Assembly (NCBI RefSeq): GCF_002217755.1
Contig: NZ_BCFL01000026.1
Span: 248,001 to 312,000 of the forward strand
Length of the DNA: 64,000 nucleotides
Source of the DNA: Streptomyces hyaluromycini
GTDB taxonomy: Bacteria; Actinomycetota; Actinomycetes; Streptomycetales; Streptomycetaceae
Direction of reading: 5' to 3'
This document shows positions 48,376 through 57,836 of the stretch, piece by piece. A program made the translations under genes and the position numbers. The notes below the pieces were generated by a model, which was not told the DNA's origin, made no database searches, and saw nothing but the letters and a program-made list of their open reading frames with translations. The stretch's first letter is position 1. Each line of letters begins with the position of its first letter.

Positions 48376-51300
48376 TCACTTGGGCAGCCAGGCACGGATC
48401 GCCGTGGCCGTGCCGTCGGCGTCCTGGTGGAGCAGGGAGTAGTGGTCGCCGGGCACGTCCACGCCGTCGTGCGGCAGCGGCCAGTGCGGCCGCCAGTCGT
48501 CGCCGGGCGCGATGCGCAACATCTCGGCCGTGGGCCGGCCGCGCAGCAACAGGGCCGGGACCGGAGACGGTTCGGGCCGCCAGTTCTCCATCACACGGAC
48601 GTACCCGCCTCCGACGATCAGCAGGGAGTCGTCCAGCCGGTCGACCACCTCGGGGTCGAGCGCCGCGCCCGCGGACATCAGCGCCTGCCCGCGCACATCC
48701 CCGCGGTGCAGCACCCCGGCATGGGAGTCGAGCAGGACCACCCCGGCCGGCGGCTCTCCCTCCGCCGCCAACTGCCGCGCCACGGCATGGGCGATCGCCC
48801 CGCCCGCGCAGTAGCCGACCAGCACGGGCGCCCTCTCGACCGGCAGCGAGCGCACGGTGTCGGCGTGCGCCCGCACCAGCGTGGCCACGCTGTCCGGAAC
48901 GGCCCGCCGGGTGCCGAAACCGGGATGCTCCAGCACATGCAGATCCCGCTCGCCGTCGAACTGCCGGGCCAGGCCGGTGGGCAGGCGCAGGTGCGGTGCC
49001 ATGTAGTCGGGGAGGTAGACCAGCGGGGTGCCGTCGCCGTGGGCGAGCTGGAGCGGCGGGACGGTGTGCCGGGCCCGCTCCTGGTCGGAGAAGACCGGCA
49101 AAGCGTACGACGCGAAGAAACGCAGCGTCATCGCCTCCTTCGGCCCTTCCTCGCGCAGGACACGGTGGTAGAGAGGGCTGAACCGGTAGGGGGCGTGGGG
49201 GAGTTGTGCGGGGGCGGTGGCCTGTGGCACGGGGGCGGGCGTGGGCGCGGGCCGGGGTTCCCGAGGGGCATCGGCGGTCTCCGGTTCCGCTCCCCGCACC
49301 GCGTCCTCGTCGAGCAGAACCCCGTGGACGTGTGCCGTCAGCTCGGGCAGCGTCGGGTACTCGAGTACGACGGTCGGTGACAGGCGGACCCGGGTGAACG
49401 CGCTGAGGCGGTTGCGGACCTGCACCGCGGAGAGGGAGTCGAAGCCGATCTCGGCGAAGGAGCGTTCGGCGGGCAGGGCGGACGGGTACGGGAAGCCCAG
49501 CACCGCCGCGATCTCGGCGCGGATCAACTCGGCCAGCAGCGCCGGACGTTCGGGCGCCGCGACGGCGGCGAGCCGCTCGCGCCAGGCACCGGGCGCCCGG
49601 GTGGCGTCGGCCGGGGGCGCTGCGTCGGCCGCGGCCGGGCTGCGCGGCAACAGGTCGGCGAGGACGGCCGGCGTGCCCGGCCCCGCCGCGGCCCGCAGGT
49701 CCAGTGGTACCGGCACCAGGACCGGTTCCGGACGGCGCAGCGCGGCATCGAGGAGAGCGATGCCCTCCCGCTCGCCGACGGGCAGCACACCGCCCTCGCG
49801 CAGCCGGTCCGGCGCGACCCGGCCCGCCATGCCCGCCGCGCCCGCCGTGGTCCACGGCCCCCACGCCAGCGACTGCGCGGGCAGGCCGCAGGCCACCCGA
49901 TACCGGGCGAGCGCGTCGAGAAACCCGTTCGCGGCGGCGTAGTTCGACTGCCCGGGCCTGCCGAGCACACCCGCGGCCGAGGAGTAGAGCACGAAGGCGG
50001 CCAGGCCGAGGTCCCGCGTCGCCTCGTGCAGATGCCAGGCACCGTCCGCCTTCGGCGCGAGCACGGCCGCGAGCCGCTCGGGCGTCATGGCCTCTGTCAC
50101 GCCGTCGTCCACCACCCCGGCCAGGTGGAAGACCGCGGTGAGCGGCGGTCGGCAGGACGCGACCAGCGCGTCCACGGCCGCCCGGTCGCTCACATCGCAC
50201 GCCACCACGCGTACGTCGGCGGCCAGTTCGTCCGCCCAGTCCGGGACCTTTCCGCCGCGGCCGGCCAGCAGCAGGTGCCGGACCCCGCGTTCGGCGACCA
50301 GGTACCGGGCCAGGCTCGCCCCGAGCGCACCGGTGCCTCCGGTGACGAGGACGGTCCCCTCGGGATCCAGTCCGGGGGGCTCGGCGGTCGGCGGATCGGC
50401 GGGGACCAGCCGGGGCACGACGGCGACACCGGCGCGCAGGGCGAGTTCCGGCTCGCCGGAGCGCAGCGCCGCCGCCGCGGCCCGCGTCGTGGCCGCGGTG
50501 CCCTGCAGGTCGGCCAGCACGATCCGGCCCGGATGTTCGGCCCCGGCGCTGCGGACGAACCCCGCGACGGCGGCCTCGGCCAGGTCGGGGGCGTCTCCGG
50601 TGGCGTTCCCGGTGAGGACCAGCAGCCGGCCCGGCCGTGCGTCGGCGGTCCAGTCCCGCACCCGCTCCAGCACGGCGCCGAGCAGCGCCCGCACCCGGTC
50701 GGGCACGGGCATGTCCGCGGGCAGAGCGGCAGCCTGCCCGGCCACGTCGAGCAACTCGTGCTCCGGGCTTGCGGCGCCGGTCGGGCTCGCGGCGTCGGTC
50801 GGGTTCGCGATGCCGTCCGGCCTCCCGGTGCCTTCCGGGGACACGGGCCGCCAGATGAGCCGGTACGTCTCGGCCGGCGGCGGGGTCGTCGGGATCGTCC
50901 GGGTGACCACGGACTCCACGGCCGCCACCGGCTGCCCGGCCCCGTCGGTGAGGGTGACGCCGAACTCGTCCGGACCGAGCTGTCGTACGACCGCTCGCGC
51001 GGCGGCGGCGCCGGTGACGTGGACCGTCACCCCGGAACAAGTCACCGGCGCTTTCGGCTCGCCCGGCTCCTCGGCCAGCAGCGCGGCATGCAGGGCGGCG
51101 TCGAACAGGGCCGGGTGCAGGGTGTACGACCGCGCGGTCGCCGCCTCCCCGGGCGGCAGCGCCAGTTCGGCGAAGGTCTCGTCGTCCCGGCGCCACAGCG
51201 CGGTGACCGCGCGGAAGGCGGGCCCGTAGCGATGGCCGTGGTCGGCGAGGCGCTCGTAGTCGACGGCGATCCGCTCCGCGCCCACCGGCGGCCAGTCGCC

Positions 51301-54300
51301 GGGCGTCTCCCCGGGTGTCTCCCGGGTCGGTGCACCGGCCGGGGCGGCCGTCGCGGTGGCGTGCCGGGTCCATGGCTCGGACGTGTCGGCGCGGCGGCCC
51401 CAGACGGTGACCGGCCGCCCGCCCGTCCCGTCCGGCGACCCGGCCACCACCTGCACCTGCGCCCCCTGCCCCGGAGTGAGGACGAGCGGGGCGTGGAGAG
51501 CGAGTTCGGCCAGCCGCACCGGCCCGGCGGAGCCGTCGGCGCGGGCCGCCAGCTCGGCGAAGACGGTCGCGGGCACCACCACCCGGCCGCCGATCACGTG
51601 GTCGGCCAGCCAGGGACGGCCGTCGAGGGAGAGCACGGCGGTGTGCCGGATGCCGGGTCCGTCGGCATCGGGCACCGGCTCGCCCAGCAGCGGATGGCCG
51701 GACCCGGTCTGTGGCCGGACGGCGTCCAGCCAGTAGCGCTGCCGCCGGAAGGGGTGGGTGGGCAGCGGACGCCGTCGGGCACCGGACTCCGCGTACACCG
51801 ACCGCCAGTCCACCCCGACCCCGTGCACATGCAGCGCGGCCAGCGCCTCGACCGTCGTCCGCCCGTCGCCGCACGACACGAACACCGCGCCCGCGTCCGG
51901 CCCCACGCACTCCTCGGCCGCGACGCCGAGCGCGGGGGACGGCCCCGCCTCGACGAAGGCCGTGACGCCCCCCTCGGCGAGCACGCCCACCGCATCGGCG
52001 AACCGGACCGTCTCCCGTGCCTGACGTACCCAGTGCTCGGCGGTGGCGAGCGCGTCCGCCTCCGCTCGCCCGGTCAGCGTGGACACGACCGGCACGGCCG
52101 GCCGCCGGTAGGTCACCGACTCGGCGACCGCACGGTACTCGGCCAGCACCGGGTCCAGCAGCGGCGAGTGGAAGGCATGGCTCACCCGCAGTTGCCGCCG
52201 CGGCCGTCCGACGGCGGCGGCCAGCGCCGTCACCGCGTCCTCGGGCCCGGAGAGCACGACCGACTCCGGTCCGTTGACCGCCGCGAGCGCCACGGTCCGG
52301 TCGGGAACCTCGTCGAGCAGGGGAGTCACCTCGGCGGGCGACGCCCGGACCGCGATCATCGCGCCGCCCGCGGGCAGGGCCGTCATCAGCCGGCCCCGCG
52401 CGGCGACCAGCCGTACCGCGTCGGCACGGGAGAACACCCCGGCGACATCGGCGGCGGCCAGCTCGCCGACCGAGTGCCCGACCAGACGGTCCGGCCGGAC
52501 GCCGAAGCCGGCGAGGAGGGCGTGCAGGGCCACCGCGTAGGCGAAGAGCGCGGGTTGCGCGTAGTCGGTGCGGTCCAGCAGGCCCGGCTCGTCGATCACC
52601 TCCAGCAGAGGGCGGTCGAGCCACGGGGTGAACTCCTCGCACAGACCCGTGAACGCCGCGTCGAAGGCGGGGAAGGCCGCCCGCAGCTCGCTGCCCATCC
52701 CGGCGCGCTGGGCCCCCTGGCCGGGGAAGAGCAGCGCCACCTTCGGTCGTGGGCGCGCGGCGCCTCGCAGCAGTGCCGGACCGTCGGCGCCGGCGGCCAG
52801 CTCGCGCACCCCCCTGAGCAGACCTTCGGCGTCCGGGGCCAGCACGGCCGCCCGGTGCGACAGCGGGGCCCGCGTCGTGGCCAGCGAGAACGCGACGTCC
52901 AGGGCGTCCGCGTCGTCCCGTACATCGGCGAGCTCGGCCGCCAGCCTCGCGGCATGGGCACGCGTCCCGGCCTCGTCACCCCCGCCGACCAGCCAGGGCA
53001 TCGGGGGCAGCGTACGGGGCGGCGGCGCAGCCGAGTCCGTGCCGTCCGCCGGATCGGCCTCCGTCGGCTCCTCGATGATCACGTGGGCGTTCGTGCCGCC
53101 GATGCCGAACGACGAGATCGCCGCCCGGCGCGGACGGTCGCGGCGCGGCCACGGGCGGGCCCGTTCGAGCAGCCGTACCGCACCGCCGGACCAGTCGACA
53201 TGCGGCGACGGCTGCTCCGCGTACAGCGAGGCGGGCAGTTCTTCGTGGCGCATCGCCTCGATCATCTTGATCAGGCCCGCCACCCCCGACGCGGCCTGGG
53301 TGTGCCCCAGGTTCGACTTCACCGAGCCCAGCCACACCGGGTCGCCCAGGTCACGGCGCTGCCCGTAGGTCGCGAGCAGGGCGCCCGCCTCGATCGGGTC
53401 GCCGAGCGCGGTGCCCGTGCCGTGCCCCTCGACCGCGTCGACGTCGGACCCCGCCAGCCCCGCGTCGGCCAGCGCCAGCCGGATCAGGTCCCGCTGCGCC
53501 TCGCCGTTGGGGGCGGTCAGGCCGTTCGACGCGCCGTCCGAGTTCACGGCGGAACCGCGCAGCACCGCCAGCACCGGATGACCGTTGCGGCGGGCGTCCG
53601 ACAGCCGCTCCAGCAGCACCAGACCCACCCCCTCGGCCCAGGCGGTGCCGTCCGCGCCCGCCGCGAACGACCGGCAGCGCCCGTCCGGCGACAGCCCGCG
53701 CAGCCGGCTGAACACGACGAACGGCCGCGGATTCGACAGCACCGTCACCCCGCCCGCCAGCGCCAGGGAGCACTCCCCGGCCCGCAGCGACCGGGCCGCC
53801 AGGTCAAGCGCCACCAGGGAGGACGAACACGCCGTGTCCAGGGTCAGCGCCGGACCGCGCAGCCCGAGGACGTAGGAGATCCGGCCGGACGCCACGCTCG
53901 GCGACGAGCCGATGCCGAGCTGGGCCTCCAGCTCGTGAGCCGACCGTCCGCCGCCGTACCCGCCGGCGTGCATCAGTCCCACGAACACGCCGGTGTCGGT
54001 GCCGCGCAGCTCCGGCGCCGGGACACCCGCCCGTTCGAAGGTCTCCCAGGCGACCTCCAGCAACAGCCGGTGCTGGGGATCGGTGGCCAGCGCCTCGCGG
54101 GGCGACATGCCGAAGAACAGCGGGTCGAAGTCCGCGACCCCGTCGAGGAACCCGCCGCGGCGGGTGTACGTCGTCCCGGGCCGGTCGGGGTCGGGATGGT
54201 GCAGCGACCCGAGGTCCCAGCCCCGGTCGGCGGGGAACTCGCCGGTGGCGTCGCGGCCTTCGGCCACCAGGTGCCAGAGGTCCTCGGGCGAGCTCACACC

Positions 54301-56322
54301 GCCCGGATAGCGGCAGCCGGCCGCCACGATCGCCACCGGTTCGGCCGCCGGACCACGCAGGGAGGGGGACATCGTTCCGGCCGGCGCGTGCCCGGCCGTC
54401 CTGGCGAGTGCGGCCCCGGCAACCCCGGCAGGTACCGGCGCGGCGGTCCCGTGCAGCAGGGCGTCCAGGTGGGCCGCGACCGCGGCCGGGCTCGGGTGGT
54501 CCCACACCAGCGTCGCCGGCAGCCGCAGCCCGGTGCGGGTACCGAGCCGGTGCCACAGGGTCATGGCGTCCATCGACGTCAGACCGAGATCGGCGAACGC
54601 CGTACCCGGATCGGCGGGCGTCCCCCGGATCGCGGCCGTCTCCGTGCACACCAGGTCGGTCAGCGCGGCCCGCCGCTCACCGGGCGTCCGTCCGGCCAGT
54701 TCGGCGAGTCCCGGATCGGCCGGGCGGTCGGTGAGTGCCCGGCGCAGCAGGGCCCGGCGCGGTTTGCCGCCGGGGGTGCGCGGTACCGCCGGGGTCAGCA
54801 GCACCTCCTCGGGCACCTTGTGCGCGGAGAGCACCGCGGCACAGGCACGCAGCAGCGGCGCCGGATCGAGGTCCGGGCGGTCCGGCACCACGAACGCCAC
54901 CGGAACCTCACCCAGCAGCGGATGGGCCCGCCCGACCACGGCCGCGTCCCGCACCCCGGGCAGACCGCACAGCACCCGCTCCACCTCGGCCGGGTCGACG
55001 TTCTCGCCGCCGCGCACGATACGGTCGCCCGCCCGGCCGGTGACGGTCAGGAAACCGTGCTCGTCGAGCCTGCCCAGGTCACCCGTGCGATACCAGCCGT
55101 CGCGCAGGACGGCGGCGGTCTCCTCGGGCCGGTTGTGGTAGCCGAGCATGACGCCGGGGCCGCGGACCCAGATCTCGCCGACGCCCCCGTCCCCGCCAAG
55201 CCCTCCGTTCCTGTCGAACCCGCCGACGCCCCTGTCCCCGCCAGGCCCTGCGTTCCTGTCGAACCCGCCGTTCCCGCCGGCCTGCTCCTCCCCGGCGGCC
55301 GCCCGCACCTCCACCTCCATACCGGGCAGCGGCGTACCGCTGCTGCCGCGCACCCGCGGCCCGGCGGGCGACTCCACCGCGATCTTGCCGCAGGTCTCGG
55401 TACTGCCGTACCCGTCCAGCAGCGGGGCGCCGAACCGTGCCTCGGTCTCCTCCCGCAGCTCGGGGTCGCTGGGCGCGCCGGCCGTCACGCACAGCCGCAG
55501 CGAGGGCACGGCACCCAGGCCGGCGTCCAGCAACTGCCGGTAGGTGAGCGGCACCCCGGCCAGCACGGTCGGCGCGTACTCGCCGGCCAGCCGTGCCAGT
55601 GCGGCCGGTTCCCGGGCCGTGGTGATCCGGGCGCTCGCCCCGGCCATGGTGGTGCCGAGGACGCAGAGCGAGTGGGCGTAGGTGTGCGAGAGGGGCAGCG
55701 GCCACAGGACGCGGTCCGCCGCCGACAGCCCGAGCCGGGGCAGATAGCAGGCCGCCGAGGACCACAGCGCGGACCTTTGGCTGGAGATCGCGGCCCGGCT
55801 GGCACCGGAGGTCCCGGACGTGTAGAGCAGCCAGGCCGGCTCGTCCAGGCCGAGGTCGTCCGGGGGAGCGGACGAGGGTGTCGCGGCCGGCGCTTCCCAG
55901 GCGGTGACTCCGTCGGGCAGCGGTCCCGCACCGGTGACCAGCAGCCGGACAGACCGTCCGGCCGTCAGCCGCATGATCCGTGACAGGTGGTGCCGGTCGG
56001 TGACCAGCACGGCCGGATCGCAGTCGGCCAGCAGCTCGGCGAGCTCCGCGTCCGTGGCGCGGGAGCTCAGCGGCACCCCCACCGCGCCGGCCCGCACCGT
56101 GGCGAGCAGCCCCTCGACCAGCTCCACGCCGTCAGCCAGGCAGAAGGCCACCCGGGCCGCGCGGCCGATCCCCAGCCCGGCCGCCAACCGGCCGGTCCTG
56201 CGCTCCAGCTCGGCCCAGCTCACCGTCCGCCGGTCGTCGGCGAAGGCGACCTTCCCGCCGTAGCGCACGGAGTTTTCGACGAGCAGTTCCGCAACGGGCC
56301 GCACGGCCGACGCCCCCGTCAT
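48376..56322 (-). CDS. Single-module type I polyketide synthase with acyl-AMP ligase loading domain
   Basis: 2648 residues, domains in order. Acyl-AMP ligase about 1-530 (YTSGTSG, GYGSTET, YRTGDLG, Lys520 in GGK). ACP1, Ser583 in GLTSMDAM. KS about 661-1085, Cys832 in DTACSSSL, His967 in HGTGT, His1007. AT about 1195-1475, Ser1284 in GHSVGE and HAFH 1382-1385, which indicates malonyl-CoA. DH about 1542-1815, His1575 in HVIGGRVVVP and Asp1741. KR about 1988-2200, GGTGALG, Tyr2128, VDD at 2071-2073 (B-type-like). ACP2, Ser2296. TE about 2430-2648 with Cys2505 in GYCAGG and His2627. No ER. A Gly-rich duplicated insert sits in the ligase at about 348-382. It would load a carboxylic acid, add one or more malonyl units and release an unsaturated or hydroxy acid or lactone. 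The ATG is complementary to 56320-56322. Confidence 0.93.
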   Translation of the reverse strand: MTGASAVRPVAELLVENSVRYGGKVAFADDRRTVSWAELERRTGRLAAGLGIGRAARVAFCLADGVELVEGLLATVRAGAVGVPLSSRATDAELAELLADCDPAVLVTDRHHLSRIMRLTAGRSVRLLVTGAGPLPDGVTAWEAPAATPSSAPPDDLGLDEPAWLLYTSGTSGASRAAISSQRSALWSSAACYLPRLGLSAADRVLWPLPLSHTYAHSLCVLGTTMAGASARITTAREPAALARLAGEYAPTVLAGVPLTYRQLLDAGLGAVPSLRLCVTAGAPSDPELREETEARFGAPLLDGYGSTETCGKIAVESPAGPRVRGSSGTPLPGMEVEVRAAAGEEQAGGNGGFDRNAGPGGDRGVGGFDRNGGLGGDGGVGEIWVRGPGVMLGYHNRPEETAAVLRDGWYRTGDLGRLDEHGFLTVTGRAGDRIVRGGENVDPAEVERVLCGLPGVRDAAVVGRAHPLLGEVPVAFVVPDRPDLDPAPLLRACAAVLSAHKVPEEVLLTPAVPRTPGGKPRRALLRRALTDRPADPGLAELAGRTPGERRAALTDLVCTETAAIRGTPADPGTAFADLGLTSMDAMTLWHRLGTRTGLRLPATLVWDHPSPAAVAAHLDALLHGTAAPVPAGVAGAALARTAGHAPAGTMSPSLRGPAAEPVAIVAAGCRYPGGVSSPEDLWHLVAEGRDATGEFPADRGWDLGSLHHPDPDRPGTTYTRRGGFLDGVADFDPLFFGMSPREALATDPQHRLLLEVAWETFERAGVPAPELRGTDTGVFVGLMHAGGYGGGRSAHELEAQLGIGSSPSVASGRISYVLGLRGPALTLDTACSSSLVALDLAARSLRAGECSLALAGGVTVLSNPRPFVVFSRLRGLSPDGRCRSFAAGADGTAWAEGVGLVLLERLSDARRNGHPVLAVLRGSAVNSDGASNGLTAPNGEAQRDLIRLALADAGLAGSDVDAVEGHGTGTALGDPIEAGALLATYGQRRDLGDPVWLGSVKSNLGHTQAASGVAGLIKMIEAMRHEELPASLYAEQPSPHVDWSGGAVRLLERARPWPRRDRPRRAAISSFGIGGTNAHVIIEEPTEADPADGTDSAAPPPRTLPPMPWLVGGGDEAGTRAHAARLAAELADVRDDADALDVAFSLATTRAPLSHRAAVLAPDAEGLLRGVRELAAGADGPALLRGAARPRPKVALLFPGQGAQRAGMGSELRAAFPAFDAAFTGLCEEFTPWLDRPLLEVIDEPGLLDRTDYAQPALFAYAVALHALLAGFGVRPDRLVGHSVGELAAADVAGVFSRADAVRLVAARGRLMTALPAGGAMIAVRASPAEVTPLLDEVPDRTVALAAVNGPESVVLSGPEDAVTALAAAVGRPRRQLRVSHAFHSPLLDPVLAEYRAVAESVTYRRPAVPVVSTLTGRAEADALATAEHWVRQARETVRFADAVGVLAEGGVTAFVEAGPSPALGVAAEECVGPDAGAVFVSCGDGRTTVEALAALHVHGVGVDWRSVYAESGARRRPLPTHPFRRQRYWLDAVRPQTGSGHPLLGEPVPDADGPGIRHTAVLSLDGRPWLADHVIGGRVVVPATVFAELAARADGSAGPVRLAELALHAPLVLTPGQGAQVQVVAGSPDGTGGRPVTVWGRRADTSEPWTRHATATAAPAGAPTRETPGETPGDWPPVGAERIAVDYERLADHGHRYGPAFRAVTALWRRDDETFAELALPPGEAATARSYTLHPALFDAALHAALLAEEPGEPKAPVTCSGVTVHVTGAAAARAVVRQLGPDEFGVTLTDGAGQPVAAVESVVTRTIPTTPPPAETYRLIWRPVSPEGTGRPDGIANPTDAASPTGAASPEHELLDVAGQAAALPADMPVPDRVRALLGAVLERVRDWTADARPGRLLVLTGNATGDAPDLAEAAVAGFVRSAGAEHPGRIVLADLQGTAATTRAAAAALRSGEPELALRAGVAVVPRLVPADPPTAEPPGLDPEGTVLVTGGTGALGASLARYLVAERGVRHLLLAGRGGKVPDWADELAADVRVVACDVSDRAAVDALVASCRPPLTAVFHLAGVVDDGVTEAMTPERLAAVLAPKADGAWHLHEATRDLGLAAFVLYSSAAGVLGRPGQSNYAAANGFLDALARYRVACGLPAQSLAWGPWTTAGAAGMAGRVAPDRLREGGVLPVGEREGIALLDAALRRPEPVLVPVPLDLRAAAGPGTPAVLADLLPRSPAAADAAPPADATRAPGAWRERLAAVAAPERPALLAELIRAEIAAVLGFPYPSALPAERSFAEIGFDSLSAVQVRNRLSAFTRVRLSPTVVLEYPTLPELTAHVHGVLLDEDAVRGAEPETADAPREPRPAPTPAPVPQATAPAQLPHAPYRFSPLYHRVLREEGPKEAMTLRFFASYALPVFSDQERARHTVPPLQLAHGDGTPLVYLPDYMAPHLRLPTGLARQFDGERDLHVLEHPGFGTRRAVPDSVATLVRAHADTVRSLPVERAPVLVGYCAGGAIAHAVARQLAAEGEPPAGVVLLDSHAGVLHRGDVRGQALMSAGAALDPEVVDRLDDSLLIVGGGYVRVMENWRPEPSPVPALLLRGRPTAEMLRIAPGDDWRPHWPLPHDGVDVPGDHYSLLHQDADGTATAIRAWLPK
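55177..55275 (-). repeat. 45-bp tandem repeat in the PKS ligase domain
   Basis: The segment starting CCCTCCGTTCCTGTCGAACC at 55201 recurs with one change at 55246, a period of 45 bp, with partial copies on both sides. It encodes GGFDRN-type Gly-rich repeats at residues about 348-382, between the A5 (YGSTE) and A7 (YRTGD) cores of the ligase. Confidence 0.8.
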
Positions 56323-56627
56323 TCCCACCAGGCTCCCCCTTGGTGCCAACACCCCTGCCGCCCATGCCTGTTGGCGAGCCTACGGCCGACCGCTCGGCAG
56401 CCGTCCACGGCTCGCTGGGCCGGGTGCTTTCCCCGTAGGAGGGCGTCGCCGGGGCCGGGGTTGCAGCGCCTGTGCGATCGGCGTTTTCTGGAAGTATCCG
56501 ATGGTGAAACAAGAGCGCCCAGGGTTGCGGCACGGACCGGGGGCTCTGTCCCGGCTGTTCCACCTGGCCAGGCCCCGGCCCGCGCGGTCCGCGTCGTCGC
56601 CCGGCGTTCGACGCGGAGGTGAGCCAG
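56323..56627. other. Divergent intergenic region between PKS and zinc dehydrogenase genes
   Basis: 305 bp. The inverted repeat GCCAACA (56345-56351) / TGTTGGC (56369-56375) with a 17-bp spacer lies upstream of the PKS start and could bind a regulator. No gene and no clear -35/-10 pair were found. Confidence 0.4.
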
Positions 56628-57779
56628 GTGAAAGCCGTCGTCTACGAGAAGCCCTTCAGCGTCACGATCAGGGACGTCGAAGATCCGCGGATCCAGCACC
56701 CGAACGACGTACTGGTACGGGTCACGTCGACCGCCATCTGCGGATCCGACCTGCACATGTACGAGGGGCGTACGGCCGCCGAGTCGGGCATCGTCTTCGG
56801 ACACGAGAACCTCGGCATCGTCGAGGAGATCGGCTCCGGCGTGACCTCGCTCTCCGAGGGCGACCGTGTGGTCATGCCCTTCAACGTCGCGTGCGGCTTC
56901 TGCAAGAACTGCCTGGCCGGCAAGACCGGCTTCTGCCTCACGGTGAATCCGGGCTTCGCCGGCGGAGCCTACGGCTATGTGGCCATGGGCCCCTACAAGG
57001 GCGGCCAGGCAGAGCTGCTGCGGGTCCCGTTCGCCGACTTCAACTGCCTGAAGCTGCCGCCGGGCAACGAGTTCGAGACGGACTTCGTGCTGCTCGCAGA
57101 CATCTTCCCGACCGGCTACCACGGCTGCGAGCTCGCCCAGGTGGTCCCGGGCGAGAGCGTCGCCGTCTTCGGGGCCGGCCCGGTCGGGCTGATGGCCGCG
57201 TACTCCGCGCTGCTGCGCGGTGCGGCCAAGGTGTTCTCGGTCGACCGCGTGCCCGAGCGGCTCGCCAAGGCCGAGCAGATCGGAGCGATACCGATCGACT
57301 TCACCAAGGGCGACCCGGCCGAACAGATCAAGGAACAGACCCGGGGCGAGGGAACGGACAAGGGCGTCGACGCCGTCGGCTACCAGGCCCAGGCGCACGA
57401 TGCGAGCCACGAGGAACCCGCCGTCGTCCTGAACACCCTCGTCGAGACGGTACGTCCGACCGGCATGCTCGGCGTACCGGGCCTGTACGTCCCGTCCGAC
57501 CCGGGCGGACCCGACGAGCACGCCAAGCACGGCCAGCTGCTGGTGTCCATCGGCAGGATGTTCGAGAAGGGGCAGCGGATGGGCACCGGCCAGTGCAACG
57601 TCAAGCAGTACAACCGGCAGTTGCGTGACCTGATCATCGCGGGGCGGGCCAAGCCCAGCTTCGTGGTCTCCCACGAACTGCCGCTGGAGGAGGCGCCGGG
57701 CGCCTACGAGAAGTTCGACCAGCGGATCGAGGGCTACACCAAGGTCGTCCTGCACCCCGGGCACGCGCTCGCGGCGTAG
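56628..57779 (+). CDS. Zinc-dependent dehydrogenase, glutathione-independent formaldehyde dehydrogenase type
   Basis: 383 residues. Catalytic zinc ligands in AICGSDLHMYEG and FGHENLG; structural-zinc cysteines in NVACGFCKNCLAGKTGFC; NAD site VFGAGPVGLMAAYSALLRGA. The insert VNPGFAGGAYGYVAMGPYKGGQAELLRVPFADFNCLKLP is characteristic of the FDH/FdhA-like group that keeps NAD tightly bound. It would oxidise formaldehyde or another small aldehyde or alcohol. GTG at 56628 is preferred because GGAGG lies 9 nt upstream; an in-frame GTG at 56619 adds three residues. It is divergent from the PKS. Confidence 0.9.
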   Translation: MKAVVYEKPFSVTIRDVEDPRIQHPNDVLVRVTSTAICGSDLHMYEGRTAAESGIVFGHENLGIVEEIGSGVTSLSEGDRVVMPFNVACGFCKNCLAGKTGFCLTVNPGFAGGAYGYVAMGPYKGGQAELLRVPFADFNCLKLPPGNEFETDFVLLADIFPTGYHGCELAQVVPGESVAVFGAGPVGLMAAYSALLRGAAKVFSVDRVPERLAKAEQIGAIPIDFTKGDPAEQIKEQTRGEGTDKGVDAVGYQAQAHDASHEEPAVVLNTLVETVRPTGMLGVPGLYVPSDPGGPDEHAKHGQLLVSIGRMFEKGQRMGTGQCNVKQYNRQLRDLIIAGRAKPSFVVSHELPLEEAPGAYEKFDQRIEGYTKVVLHPGHALAA

Positions 57780-57836
57780 CACCGGCGACGACCCGGCGCG
57801 GCGGGCCGCCACCCGTGACCGGCCCGCCGCGCACGG

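Noticed and set aside
50026..55983. A nearly 2000-codon open frame on the + strand opposite the PKS
   Set aside because: It is antisense to well-conserved PKS domains and its translation is Arg/Gly/Gln-rich with no fold. Long antisense frames are expected in high-GC coding DNA.
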